NCBI GenBank assembly: GCA_947311845.1
Contig: CAMZMU010000117.1
Coordinates: 70,639,885 to 70,703,884 of the forward strand
Length of the DNA stretch: 64,000 bases
Source of the DNA: Poa pratensis
Taxonomy: Eukaryota > Streptophyta > Magnoliopsida > Poales > Poaceae
Reading direction: 5' to 3'
Shown here: positions 11,278 through 22,950 of the stretch, one piece after another
Layout of the letters: each line of letters begins with the position of its first letter
Position numbering within the stretch: the first letter of the stretch is position 1
Made by a program: the position numbers and the translations under genes
Notes under the pieces: model-generated
Databases searched by the model: none
What the model saw: the letters and a program-made list of their open reading frames with translations, nothing else
What the model was told of the DNA's origin: nothing

Positions 11278-13511
11278 ACTTTACTACTATATATTAAGAT
11301 GGAGCAGATTCACGCCCTCACAGCGAGCCAGCGCGTCCTGGCCCTGTAGCTGGAACATAACGCGAGTTACTGTTCCCCGCTACAGTGCACAGCGCATCCT
11401 GGCCGTCAACCATCCATCCAACGATCCAACAGCTCTGCGCGCTGACTTTTTTCAGAAAGAGACACGCAAGGTGAGAAATTGCCCCGCAGTCCAGAATTCA
11501 CCACTGCGAAGGACCTAAACAAAATTATAGGAAAACACAGGGACCCCAATGCAAGATTACCCGCACAGCCCACTTCTCGCTTCCGCGCGGCGGCGCTGGC
11601 CTAAACAAAATTATAGGAAAACACAGGGACCCCAATGCAAGATTACCCGCACAGCCACCTTCTCGCTCGCGCGCGACCGCGCCGCCGACACGCACCGCCG
11701 CACCTCCGCTCCTCCTCCAGCGAATCGACGAGCGCGGGAAGGTTCGCCGTCGTCTCCTCTCCATCCTCTTCGACAAACACCTGCCGAAACTTCCACAACC
11801 GCCGCCAAATCGTCGCCGGTCGCCGTCGCCGTTTTCGCTCTCTGCCGCCGCCATCTTGCTCGCCGCCGGCGACGACGACGACCAAATGGTCCACCGCGCC
11901 GCCCCTTCGACTCGCCCCGACCCGCTCTCGCAGATCCACGCGGTCCTAGCCCCGTACGCCTGCGCCTCTGCTCGGCCGCGAACTCGCCAACGCGCCGGCG
12001 ACCGCCGCCGTGTGACGTCAACAGATGACGTCACCCCGTCCCCACCTGTCGGAAATTCCACATTTCCAATAATAATTTCCGTAATTGCTAAAATACTGGA
12101 CTGTGGAACCCGCCTGTCAGTCAACTAATAATTACAACAACTTTTTTTTTTGTAAAAATCATTTCTTCCAATCTGTAATTCAGAATAACACAAGCAATAT
12201 ACCAAAATTTGCAATAAAATATGCCCTTTGCAACTATTGCATTTCCATACATAATTAATCAACTACAATTTCTGTTTAATCAAAAAGGAAAAAAGGAAAT
12301 ACAATACATTTTCGTTTAAGAAACAACTGTAATTTTCCTTTTTCAATTTCACTTCTTCATAACATACTTCCAAACATAATTAATCAACTTCACTTTCTGT
12401 TTAATCGCAAGAAGAAAAATAAATACGATACATTTTAGTTTAGGAAACAATTGTAATTTCCCCTTTTCAATTTCACTTCTTCATAACAAAATTGTAAGTA
12501 CATTAATTTTGTGTTTAGTCAGTAAGATGCTTGGTTTGTCGTCGAAAAAAAAAAATAAGTTCTAATATTTATTGCAAGACTTAAATTATTCAAACACTCA
12601 ACAGATCATTCACCTAAATGTTTTCTTTCGTTGCTTTAATGTTTTTGCTGCGTCGTACCAATTAAATGTCAAATATGATGACTATTTCTGTCATTTGAAC
12701 AAATTTCACATTTTAAAATTTTAAAATTTGGAATGTCTTCCAAACCTGATCATTTCACAAATGTTAAAATAATTCGCCTCCAAATTACTGTCGAATTTGA
12801 ACATCGTTGAAACCCCGGATATTTTTGAAACATTAACTTTTCGGATTTCAACAATTTTGAAATCTACGCAAATTTTAAATGTGGACATTTTCAAAATTAA
12901 ATTTTACCACACAGTTGCGAAAAATATGACAAACATATCAACATGAACACAAAAAATTAAACGCTGCCTACTTATACCATATAATCAAATTCCAAATTTC
13001 GATATTTCAAATACATTTCAAATCTGAGCATTTAACTATCTATCAACCATAAAAAAAAATACATACCAACAATATGACCAACAAAAAAAAAATCTCACTA
13101 CTTATGTCATGTGCTAGAATTTCAAATTTACATATTTTCACAATTAAAGGACATTCAAATCTCACCGTCTTCTAAAGTAAAAAAAAAAACTAACCAATTT
13201 TAGGCCGTATCCTTTTTTCTTTACTTTCAATAATTTTCAAACCAATACGATTTTTTAATACATATATTCTCAAATTTGAATTATACCACAAATCCGCGAC
13301 GTAAAAATTTGCATATTTTAAAAATTTAAATACCTTACAAATCAAATGTACATAACTTCGCAATTTAAACAATTTCCAAAATCTATACAATCTTTTAGAC
13401 GTAAATTTCCTTTCAATTCCATTAATTTCCAAACATTTGAAAAAAAAATGCCCGCCTTTAAAGATTTGAATTTCACCCACACGCGCGGCATCGCCGCGCA
13501 AATTTACCTAG
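11278..13511 (+). mobile_element. Non-autonomous Helitron inside the CACTA A transposase
   Basis: The 3' end is textbook. A 7-bp GC stem with a 3-base loop (GCGCGGC ATC GCCGCGC) is followed about ten bases later by CTAG at 13508-13511, then T. The 5' end is less certain: TTTACTACTATATATTAAG at about 11280 resembles Helitron 5' ends, but the expected leading TC reads AC. There are no terminal inverted repeats or target duplication, as expected. No Rep/helicase is encoded. The 5' third is GC-rich (11650-12030) and could be captured gene sequence of unknown origin. The rest is AT-rich. It lies between the DUF4218 and DUF4216 parts of TNP2. Confidence 0.7.
11514..11685 (+). repeat. 86-bp direct tandem duplication in the Helitron
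   Basis: Two adjacent 86-bp copies begin with CCTAAACAAAATTATAGG at 11514 and 11600. They are nearly identical for their first 55-60 bp and diverge toward the end. Confidence 0.85.
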
Positions 13512-13545
13512 TACTCAATGTAGGGTTGTACTTCCGTCGTGTTCT

Positions 13546-16070
13546 TCAAGACATAAGATGTAATGTTCGTCCACTCATCATATGATAATTTCTTCTTCTT
13601 GTGGCCACTTGATTTGACACCGGAGCCGATGAAAATGCTAAGTTCAGGTAGATCTTCGGGTTGGCCATATTGAGACGAGGCACTGGATTATGAACAGTGG
13701 TAAGATTGTCACTATAGAACTTAGTGGTGAAGTTTGACACCTCCTCGTTCAGTGTTGCCTCAGCTATGGATGCTTCGATGCGGCATTTGTTCGTGCTTTT
13801 CTTTTGAAGGTCCTTCTGCTCTCTCTCAGTTGCAAACATCCAACGGGTCTGCACAGGCCCCCCCAATCTTGCCTCGGTCGCGAGATGCACCAACAAATGT
13901 TGCATGGGATTGAACATGCCTGGTGGAAAGATAGCCTCTAGCTCGCAAATCAACTCGGGTGTCTGTTCCTCCAACTCTTCAATCACCTTGATATCTAATT
14001 CTTTAGCACAAAGCCGGCGGAAGAAATAGCTCAACTTTGCCAAGACTAGCCAAATTTCCTCATCGATATAGCCTCGAAACATGACCGGCATTATCCGCTC
14101 GATCCATACGTGATAGTCATGACTCTTGAGCCCACCTATCCGCAACCCAGCCAAATTCACTCCCCTCATTATGTTAGCTGCATAGCCATCAGGGAAGAAT
14201 AGGTGATCCAGGACCCACTGGAGAATTTGTTTCCTTTGGGCCCTTGTTGGGGTGAAACGGGCCTTTGGTTTGGACCATCCTTTTTTGACTGTGCCGGGAG
14301 GGTCCATCTTCATGTTTGGCCTATCACATAGCGCCTGCTGATCGACTCTAGCCTTGACATTATCCTTCGACTTCTCGAGGTCCATTAGTGTGGACCAAAG
14401 GGCCTCGGCGATATTCTTTTCAGTGTGCATTACATCAATGTTATGAGGAAGAAGGAGATCCTTAAAGTAAGGGAGCTTCCAGAAGCATGGAATGTGTGTC
14501 CACTGGTGTGTGTCTCCATAACCCACAAAGCCATTCCCATCTGCATTGGGCACAAGAGCTTCTAGCTGAGCTTAATGGCGGCACCATCCATGGTAGGTAT
14601 TGGTACATATGCATCAACAACTACATCTTTCAAGAACTTCTTTGCGTCTCTCTTGAATCTATGACCAGGTTTAAGGAACTGGCGATGCTTATCAAAACAA
14701 GAATACTTGCCGCCCTTGTCAGCCAAACGAAAGTCATAGCCTGCATGCACACTGGGCAAGGCCACTTCCCGTGCGTACACCATCCGCAGAATATCGGCGT
14801 GCCGGCAAGTCATGCAGGGACGTGTGGTACCAGACGTACATAGTGAAGTGCTCCTTTGTTACGGCGTCGTACGTCCGTACCCCTTGTTGCCAGGCAAGCA
14901 ACAAATCATCCACCAACGGCTCCATGTACACACTCATATTCTTCCCCGGATATTCAGGCCCTGGAATTATCAGCGACAAGAACATGTTTTGTCGTTGCAT
15001 GCAGACGCCAGGGGGAAGATTCAACGGAATGACAAACATCGGCCAACAACTATATGTGCAAGCAGACATACCATATGGGTTGAACCCATCTGTTGATAAG
15101 GCAACTGCTACACTCCTGTTTGTGCCGGCTTTTCGGGATACTTCTCAATGAATTTCTTCCATGCAACACCATCAGACGGATGTACCATCTTCTCAGGACG
15201 ATACCTCTTCCCATCTATCGGCCATCTCATTTGTTGGGCAGATTCGTTGGTCATAAAAAGCCGTTGGATCCTCGGTAGGAATGGAAGATACCGAAGGACC
15301 TTTTTGGCTACTGTGAGCTGCGTCTTCTGACCATCACCGTTGTCGACCTCCATATACCTAGAGGACTTGCACTTGAGACAGTATTTTCATCGATGTGTTC
15401 TTTTCTAAATAACATGCAGCCCTTTGGACAAGCATCTATCGGCGTATATTCCATCTTAAGTGAACTGAGGATTTTCTTCGACTCGTACATGTTCTTTGGC
15501 AGAATATGTGACTCCGGTAGAAGAGAGGCAATAACATGCAGGAATGCATCAAAGCAATTAATGCTTACGTGATACTGGGACTTGACAGCCATTAGGCGAC
15601 TTATGGAATCAAGTTGAGAAACCTTTGTATGGGCGTGGAGGGTTTTCTGCGAGGCAAACAAAGTATCATAGAACTCCTTTGTGCTCTTGTCCACCTCCCC
15701 ATCTGCATCTTCAGTTGGAATTTCAGGTGCACGTGCATTAGCGAATTGATCTAGCATTCTATCAGCCCCAGTATCAAAAGCTGTTGATGCCTCCTCGGTG
15801 CGCTGTCGCGCGACCTTCTTCCCTCGAGATGCACGCTCGCCATGCAAAGTCCAACGATGGTAGTCTGGCATAAACCCAGACTTGGCAAGGTGAAAACCCA
15901 TGTCTTCCTTTGTTTGGCGACGCTGGTTTTTGCAACATTTGCACGGGCACCAAGTTAACCAGGGTTTTTAGCAAATGCAAACTCCAGAAACTCTAAGGTC
16001 TTAGTCAGCCATTCATCGTCATCTGACTCGCACCGGCTCGGCCACTGTACATCCAATCATGATCCTCCAT
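13546..16070 (-). pseudogene. CACTA A TNP2-type transposase, N-terminal to DUF4218 part
   Basis: This is the transposase that would cut and paste the element. The chosen start ATG (16070) gives MEDHDWMYSG, the usual opening of the transposase-associated domain, followed after a frameshift near 16025 by the cysteine cluster CPCKCCKNQ. Next come a Transposase_21-type region (LPNNMY-like LPKNMYESKK, DACPKGCMLF, and LIIPGPEYPGKNMSVY), the IDVMHTEKN motif, and DUF4218 (GLKSHDYHVW, FPPGMFNPMQHLLVHLA). At least four frame changes (about 16025, 15350, 15110 and 14800-14560) split it. It continues as the DUF4216 part beyond the Helitron. Family assignment is secure; activity is excluded unless the indels are sequence errors. 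Confidence 0.85.
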
Positions 16071-16203
16071 CTCTAAACAGATTAATGCAGACATATATTT
16101 AACAAAAAGATTCATGCATCATTAATTTAATTATTCACATAACTATAGATTTTACGCGTTGAATGCACTCACCTATATCTACTAGGTAAAGCTAAGGCCA
16201 TCC

Positions 16204-16413
16204 CACCCGAGTATGTGTAGCTTGTGTTCGTTTCCATGTCCTACTCCTATCCAAGACAGAATTTCGGCATCACCTCCCCGCTGCTCTCCCAATACATGTC
16301 TCGACAAAGTTTCGAGAGATTGTGTATCCGGAGAACAATATGGGAGGCGCCACCGAAATTCTGTCTCGGATAGGAGTAGAACATGGAAACGAACACAAGC
16401 TACACATACTCGA
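16204..16413. repeat. 210-bp imperfect palindrome just upstream of the CACTA A transposase start
   Basis: The left arm (about 16207-16285, containing GTAGCTTGTGTTCGTTTCC) is repeated inverted at about 16341-16412 with few mismatches. The centre (ATACATGTCTCGACAAAG..) is itself partly self-complementary. The palindrome ends 134 bp upstream of the predicted start codon, so it would lie in the promoter or 5'UTR. Confidence 0.85.
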
Positions 16414-16464
16414 GCTGTCCAAAACGTGGACAATTCGAAACGGCCACGGTTATAAAAGATATAG

Positions 16465-17640
16465 CTCGTTGTATATAAATATATACCCTGGACAAGGTGT
16501 ATACATAAATATATACAAACAACTCTTTATATATGATGCATGTAAAATGCATACATGAACTTTGCATTATTTTACTTATATTCCAGTCATATTTGCATCA
16601 TATAAGGATTATATCACTGTTTTATAATGATTTTGGGAATATTTGGTATGTTTCCTATTTTTATGGAATTAACCCTGCACAGTCAGAAAACCCTGTTTTC
16701 TATATTTTAATGTTTCAGGGACCCAAACGACGTCCACATGACCTAATATTTTACGGGCATCAGTTTTTGGAAGGAACAAAGCGTAGGAGCCAAGGAAGCG
16801 CACGAAAGGAAGCCGGAGGCCAAAGTTGAGTGGGCCCACGCGGCCAGGTACCTGGGCCACGTGGGACCCCCTCTTTTGGGCCTCGGAGCTCCGTTGCCGT
16901 CGATCTTTCCTCCACCGACTCGGTTTTGACCTAAAACCGACTATAAAAATAGCCCCCCGACGTTCTCTGGAAGGAGCGCCGCCGAAACACAGAAATACCG
17001 AAACAGAGACCTGGAGCTGCAGATTGGAGGGGGAAAACTCCGGCGGGGCGCTGCCGGCGTGGTCTCCATCTTCTCCAACGACTTCTCCACCGTCTCCATG
17101 ATGAAGAGGGAGTAGTCCACCCCTGGACTATGGGTTTGTGGAAGTAACTTATGTATCTCTCCTCTCTTGAGCTTCACTAATTAGTACCGTATGAGCTGCT
17201 GAACATGATTACGGTCATCTATGTAATACCTTTGAGGTGGATCTTTTTATGAGTTAATATATGTTTGAGATTGCAATAGTTTTGTTTCAGTTATGAAAGT
17301 AGATGCATATTATGTACCCCTTTCTTATTTACTTGTCATGATCAAGCATGTTTATGAGAGCAGGTAACTACGTCATCGGGTATCAATATATAAACATATA
17401 CCCCGAGAGTTCGATATTAAACCCTCGAGTCACCCCTCGTGGGGAAAACACGTCTTCCACTTACTACACACTCTGCACTTGGAGTCTCAACCTAACCCAT
17501 TTACTTTTCACGCAGGTAACTACGTCATCGGGTATCAATATATAAACATATACCCTTGACAAGGTATATACATAAATATATATAAAGAGTTTCGTCTTTA
17601 TAACTATAACCCTTCCGAACGGGAGACTCCTAGGGTTACG
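16465..17640 (+). mobile_element. LTR-like block (solo or truncated LTR) within CACTA A
   Basis: A TATA box (CTATAAAAATAGCCCC, about 16940) and a downstream GATGAAGAGGGAGTAGT.C.CCC block (about 17100) match the order and spacing of the LTRs at 33059 and 38481 (ATAAATAGCCCC, then GATGAGGAGGGAGTAGTTC). Flanking copies of TGGACAAGGTGTATACATAAATATATA (16485) and TTGACAAGGTATATACATAAATATATA (17550) bracket it. Exact ends and target duplication could not be fixed. Confidence 0.4.
17364..17553 (+). repeat. 151-bp spaced direct repeat
   Basis: The word GTAACTACGTCATCGGGTAT, extending through AATATATAAACATATACCC, occurs at 17364 and again at 17515. This is one full unit plus a partial second unit. 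Confidence 0.8.
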
Positions 17641-18634
17641 CGACTTGTTTGGCGAGCTACAAAATAATGCAACCTAGCAAGAGGAGCAGAAGAGCGTCAT
17701 TACCCTCGAAGCGTGATCGACGAAAAGACAGGGGAAGTAGCTCCTGCCCGAGCCCTGCCCTACAGCGACGCTCCCGTCGTCAACCTCGTTGCATATCCTA
17801 CAGAAATTAGTGATCACAATTAGTAAATATCAACTACTAAACTAACAATTAACATGTGACTAAGCTAACTAGCAACTAACCCTAAGCAGCAACTAACCCT
17901 AACTATCAACTACTAAGCTAACTAAATAAATACTAAGGTAACTAGTAAATAACTAACAACTACTAACCTAGCTAACTAAATACTAACAAAAAAAAACAGA
18001 GAGAAGCTCACCTTTGCTGTCGCTGGAGGAGGAGCCGTACGGCTGGAGGAGGAGCTCGGGCTAGTGAGAAGCTCGGGCTGGAGCAGGAATTCGATGAAGG
18101 CCGAGGGGCTAGAGGAGCTCGGGTGGTGCACCTGCAGCAGGGGAGAAGGCCAGAGGCAGGGGCGGCTCGGGGTGGAGGAGGAGGCAGCGGGGCACGGCAC
18201 GCGGCTGCGGGGGATGCCGCAGCGGCGCACGGAAGCAGTGGAGGCCGGCCGGAGCTACCTCGTGCCTCCCGCCATTGCTCCGGCCGGCGCAGGTCGATGG
18301 GGGCTGCGGTGGGGCTAGGGTTTGGGTGGCGGAGATGGGGGCTCCGGGGCGGCGGAGATGTGGATGGCGACGGCGGCAGGACAGCGGCGTGGAGGGGAGC
18401 GGCGGCGATGGAGATAGGGATGACGGCGGCGGCGGGACAGAGATGGAGATGGAGATGCGCGCGCGAGGGATGGGAATTTGGTCGATTCGGGCCGAAAATT
18501 TTCCTCCCCGCCGATTCTTTGCCGAGTAGGCTTCTTCGCCGAGTGTCCCTCTCGGTGAAGTGTAGGTACAATAAAAAATAAACTAGTAATTGCTTATTTA
18601 TATTAATTATTTCTATTAAGGGTATTTCCACCAC
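17641..18634 (-). other. GC-rich leader exon and AT-rich intron of the CACTA A gene
   Basis: On the minus strand a GC-rich open segment (about 18470-18011) ends in a plausible splice donor, CAGCAAAG/GTGAGC near 18012. It is followed by an intron rich in CTAACTAAATA words (18000-17820). Subterminal-type motifs (TTCGCCGAGTG) lie immediately upstream at 18510-18560. Element B shows the same layout before its second gene at 44150. The proline- and arginine-rich translation is not recognisable, so this may be untranslated leader. Confidence 0.4.
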
Positions 18635-18658
18635 AGTCTAAATTAAAAAAATATGATA

Positions 18659-20127
18659 TGACACCACCTATGTTTTGGTGTGGTTCCGACACCCCAAACC
18701 CCCCGCCTCCGTCGAAACCCACCCACAGTTGACCAGAAGTCAACCGTGTCGTCTACCCCTTCGACGGGCGTCGAAAGGGGGTAGCTACAAGGACTTTTAT
18801 ACTTGGTTGTGTTTGGGTGGGCCATGTGAACATAATTAACCTGATTTGGCTCATGTTATCGCATGATTCCATCCGTTGCACCCGAAATGGGGTTTGCGCA
18901 TAGAAGAGCATAACCTTCGAGGGGGATAAGTGCGGTTTGTGAGGAGTGTCACACCTCGGAGTCCCGAGATGTCTCTAACAACCTCCCACCACACTCTCAT
19001 ACATATTATGTGACACCACCTATGTTTTGGTGTGGTTCCGACACCCCGAAGCCCCCGCCTCCGTCGAAACCCACCCACAGTTGACCAGAAGTCAACCGTG
19101 TCGTCTACCCCTTCGACGGGCGTCGAAAGGGGGTAGCTACAAGGACTTTTATACTTGGTTGTGTTTGGGTGGGCCATGTGAACATAATTAACCTGATTTG
19201 GGCTCATGTTATCGCATGATTCCATCCGTTGCACCCGAAATGGGGGTTTCCGCATAGAAGAGCATAACCTTCGAGGGGGATAAGTGCGGTTTGTGAGGAG
19301 TGTCACACCTCGGAGTCCCGAGATGTCTCTAACAACCTCCCACCACACTCTCATGCATATTATGTGACACCCCCTATGTTTTGGTGTGGTTCCGACACCC
19401 CGAACCCCCGCCTCCGTCGAAACTCACCCACAGTTGACCAGAAGTCAACCGTGTCGTCTACCCCTTCGACGGGCGTCGAAAGGTGGTAGCTACAAGGACT
19501 TTTATACTTGGTTGTGTTTGGGTGGGCCATGTGAACATAATTAACCTGATTTGGGCTCATGTTATCGCATGATTCCATCCGTTGCACCCGAAATGGGGGT
19601 TTCCGCATAGAAGAGCATAACATTCGAGGGGGATAAGTGTGGTTTGTGAGGAGTGTCACACCTTGGAGTCCCGAGATGTCTCTAACAACCTCCCACCACA
19701 CTCTCATGCATATTATGTGCCACCACCTATGTTTTGGTGTGGTTCCGACACCCCGAAGCCTCCGTCGAAACCCACCCACAGTTGACCAGAAGTCAACCGT
19801 GTCGTCTACCCCTTCGACGGGCGTCGAAAGGGGGTAGCTACAAGGACTTTTATACTTGGTTGTGTTTGGGTGGGCCATGTGAACATAATTAACCTGATTT
19901 GGGCTCATGTTATCGCATGATTCCATCCGTTGCACCTGAAATGGGGGTTTCCGCATAGAAGAGCATAATCTTCGAGAGGGATAAGTGCGGTTTGTGAGGA
20001 GTGTCACACCTCGGAGTCCCGAGATGTCTCTAACAACCTCCCACCACACTCTCATGCATATTATGTGACACCACCTATGTTTTGGTGTGGTTCCGACACC
20101 CCGAAGCCCCCGCCTCCGTCGAAACCA
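18659..20127. repeat. Tandem array of about 353-bp units (four full plus one partial)
   Basis: Units start with TGACACCACCTATGTTTTGG at 18659, 19011, 19365, 19718 (TGCCACCACC) and 20066. The periods are 352, 354, 353 and 348 bp. Copies differ by a few substitutions and short indels. Where the period is a multiple of three the minus strand stays open across units, which mimics a repeated protein. I regard that as a by-product. The array lies between the leader exon and the hairpin pair of CACTA A. Confidence 0.95.
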
Positions 20128-20381
20128 AATCATACGGTTTCCCCGAGCTACAGTCCCACACTGGCTGCGATATCACATGCAGTGTGGGACTGAGCTCGGG
20201 AATCCGGATGATTTGTGTTGGACGACACGAATTAATCTGAAAAACAACTTGTGTGGAATACCTAAATATAGCTGAAACAAAACACACGGTTTCCCCTAGC
20301 TACAGCCCTACAGTGATTCACGGTCGAATGCCGTTGCATTCACTGTAGGACGTAGCTAGGGAACCCGAATGTTTTGTGTTT
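20128..20381. repeat. Tandem pair of long hairpins in CACTA A
   Basis: Hairpin 1 (about 20128-20218) and hairpin 2 (about 20279-20381) share end sequences of the type CAAA.CA..CGGTTTCCCC and GGGAA.CCG.ATG.TTTGTG. Their inner stems differ: CCCACACT pairs with AGTGTGGG in the first, CCTACAGTGA with TCACTGTAGG in the second. The same module occurs in CACTA B at 43109-43352. The function is unknown; possibilities are a transposase-binding platform, a promoter element or a small-RNA source. Confidence 0.85.
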
Positions 20382-20404
20382 TAGCACAAGCTAGAATGAG
20401 TGAG

Positions 20405-20445
20405 TAACCTGTGTGAGAGGTGGACTATTTATAGGCGTCGTTAGG
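20405..20445 (-). promoter_or_regulatory. TATA-like box next to the hairpin pair of CACTA A
   Basis: The plus strand reads GAGAGGTGGACTATTTATAGG; read on the minus strand this is CCTATAAATAG, a canonical plant TATA box. The minus orientation would drive transcription through the hairpins toward the transposase. CACTA B has GAGAGGTGGGCTATATATAG at the same relative place. The near-palindromic box leaves direction open. Confidence 0.5.
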
Positions 20446-20504
20446 GCTGAGAAACTGGCGCCAAAACAGCAGGCACCGGAGAGGGAAAAGAGCGGGAAAA
20501 ATGT

Positions 20505-21185
20505 ACGTTTCGCCGAGAATGATACTCGGCGAAGATAGCCTCTCGGCGAAGAATTGGCGCGTACTGAAATTATTTCTCCCGCCCACCTAGTTTGCCGAGA
20601 GGAACTATCGGCGAAGCTAGACACCCGGCGAAGAAATGGCGCGGATCTAAAATTTCCTTCCCGCCCATGCCTTTGCCGAGTGCCGTCCACCGACACACTC
20701 GGCAAAGAGGATTCAGTTTGCGCGGCAAACAAAAAAAATTTCACGCGTTTTCTTCGCCGAGTGCCTTCCACCGACACGCTCGGGGAACATTTTACGGAAA
20801 AGGCGCCAAATCTCAATATTTCCCCGCGCACACTTTACCGAGTGCGGCTCTCGGTGAAGAAAAGGAAATTCAATTTTTTTTCCCGGCCACATCTTTACCG
20901 GGTGCGGCACTCGGCGAACTGCACGCATCGCCGCGCATAGGTGGGACCCACCGGCAGGCGCCACGTGGTCGTCCATTTCGCCGAGATCCGCTCTTTGCCG
21001 AGTGTTTTGTTAGGTCTTTGCCGAGACTATTTTCTTCGCCGAGAGCTTTATCCACGAAGTCCCGGCGAACGTGCTGTTTGCCGAGTCTCCTCGGCGTCGG
21101 CTTAGACTGTCTTCGCCGAGTGACCCCGACATTTTGCACTCGGCAAAGCCTAGACCACTCGGCAGAGAACGATTTTCCAGTAGTG
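20505..21185. repeat. Right terminus and subterminal repeat array of CACTA A
   Basis: A dense array of TTCGCCGAG and TTTGCCGAGTG motifs in both orientations ends in GATTTTCCAGTAGTG. Together with the left array it defines the element. Confidence 0.92.
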
Positions 21186-21188
21186 TTG

Positions 21189-21909
21189 GCACTTGCTGAA
21201 ATATAGTTAAATGCATCAGCGGTCCTAATTCTTTTGTTAAAATGTCATTTGGATCCTAAATCCTTTTAAATGCACGTTTGAGCCCATATCTATTTTAAGT
21301 TATTTATCGGAGATCCTAAACTGGGCTGACCAGACCAGTGTTGACCGGCCACGTCGACTACAATTTGAAAAATACCCCCAAATTTATTTCATCCAAATCG
21401 CGGTCCCGTTCCTGCAAGCTGGCCACCGGCGGTTGCTCAGCCCGCGGGGTGATGACCGTGTCTGGCTTCTAGCTGCGGCCAGCAAGGAGGTCCCGTGACG
21501 CCCACAGGACAAGCAGCGGCGACCTCGCCACCCCTTCTGAGTTTTGACGCGTTGCCCGCGAAGGTCACCACTCACCACGACGCATGCTGCGAGGCCGAGC
21601 TTCATCGGTGTGTGCGACGACGCCCCTGGCCAGGCCAGCTCTATGTTGCCGACGCGCGCGACAGGACCGCCCATCCCCTTAGAAACGACGACGACGACGA
21701 CACGAGGACAACAACGAACTCGAAGCTCATCCCGCCTCGCTCTGGTCGCCCCAACGGCAGCGCGCATGCAATTGCTTCCACGCGCGAGTTTGGCAGCGCC
21801 ATGCTGGAGTTGACGTGCGCCTCCCAGGAGCCCATTGCTCGTTGTGTCGGAAGTTCACCATGCTCCAATCGACGCAATCAGTTGGGACCCCGGCCAGCAT
21901 CTGCGGCCG
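21189..21909. other. Intergenic DNA between CACTA A and element C
   Basis: An AT-rich start (to about 21400) is followed by GC-rich DNA open in several frames, with a (GAC)n-type run near 21690. No recognisable protein domain, start context or repeat boundary was found. Confidence 0.4.
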
Positions 21910-21944
21910 TCACACTACGTCATGGTCTACATATAAGGACATTT

Positions 21945-22265
21945 TATAATGCCCCGAAATGTCATTCATGTGCCCCAAAAACCTTTTAGGGGGCCCAAAG
22001 GTTATTAGGTCATTTTGTTTAAATGCCCCCAAAAGGTTACAATTTGGGGCAGTTCTAGAAATGCCCTAAAAGGCTTTTAGGGCATTATTGTGAAATGCCC
22101 TAAAAGCTTTTTAGTGCATTTCACAATAATGCCCTAAAAACCTTTTAGGGCACTTTGGAGAAGTGCCCCAAAAACCTTTTAGGGCACTTTGGAGAAGTGC
22201 CCCAAAAACCTTTTATGGCATTTCACAATAATGCCCCACAAACTATTCCAGGCACCTAATAAGCT
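21945..22265. repeat. Left subterminal repeats of element C
   Basis: AATGCCCTAAAAACCTTTTAGGGCA-type words recur in both orientations and form local palindromes, including two adjacent copies of AGGGCACTTTGGAGAAGTGC (22147 and 22180). Confidence 0.85.
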
Positions 22266-22852
22266 AAACTACAGTGCATCAGTAGAGCATTCAGTTGTAG
22301 CAACATCAGTTCAAGGTTCAGAACATTCAGTAGATCATTACAAGGTTCATAACATCTATACCCGAATCAGTTTTAACATGCAGAAAGTATACATGAAGGT
22401 TCAGAGTATAGGACAGTAGTTTCAGAACAATCTACACCATGAAAAAAAAAAGATAGGACAGTAGTTTCAGAACAATCTACGACAGTGCATCAAATCCTAT
22501 CAAAATGAGGACAGTAGAGTGGCAGCATCAGCATCAAGTCCTGGACATTCATCTGTAGCATCTGGCATAAAATCCTGGGCAGTGGCTTCATCAACACCTG
22601 GGAGTGTCACCTGCCAAGTGGAATAAAAGTACATATAAACAAACAGGACATGATAAAAGTACATATGTCAAGTAGAGTAAGAACAACTACAGTTAGTACC
22701 ATCTTGTGTGTTCATCACGTCAGTAATGCTTCTCTGTAGCAAAGAGAAATGGTTTTCCTGCATAGAGAAAAGTTCCACTCATGAAATTCTTAAGCAAAAA
22801 CATCAGGTCAGACTGAAATGGCAACTGTAAGTTGTCCGATGTTTAGCTATTA

Positions 22853-22950
22853 CTCCCTCCGTTCACAATTATAAGATGTTATAGCTTTTTTCTGAAACAT
22901 GTGTATCTAGACATGTTTTAGTGTGTAGATTCACTCATTGTTTGAACACA
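22853..22950. mobile_element. Truncated Stowaway-type MITE
   Basis: CTCCCTCCGTTCACAATTATAAGATG followed by TAGTGTGTAGATTCACTCATT is the left half of a common Triticeae Stowaway family. The right half with its inverted terminus is missing. Confidence 0.6.

Larger units (their letters stand above)
8867..21185 (-). mobile_element. CACTA (En/Spm) DNA transposon A, complete, 12.3 kb
   Basis: The element starts CACTACTGGAAAATC at 8867 and ends with the inverted form (GATTTTCCAGTAGTG) at 21185. The 3-bp target duplication is TTG (8864-8866 and 21186-21188). Both ends carry dense arrays of CTTCGCCGAG and CTCGGCGAAG motifs, the subterminal sites that CACTA transposase proteins bind. Inside, on the minus strand, lies a TNP2-type transposase (16070 to 10182) broken by frameshifts and by a Helitron. 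The element also holds an LTR-like block, a 353-bp tandem array and long hairpins. It sits about 1.1 kb downstream of the receptor kinase. Transposase decay makes it non-autonomous, though its termini look intact. Confidence 0.93.

Noticed and set aside
11525..12128. Protein-coding gene in the Helitron
   Set aside because: Both strands are open because of GC-rich composition; translations are arginine/proline-rich with no domain. A captured fragment remains possible.
18659..20127. CRISPR-like array
   Set aside because: Units are about 353 bp with no short repeat and unique spacer pattern, in a plant genome.
18643..20133. Apparent repeat protein on the minus strand
   Set aside because: It follows the 353-bp tandem unit, breaks where the period is not a multiple of three, and has no family match that I know.
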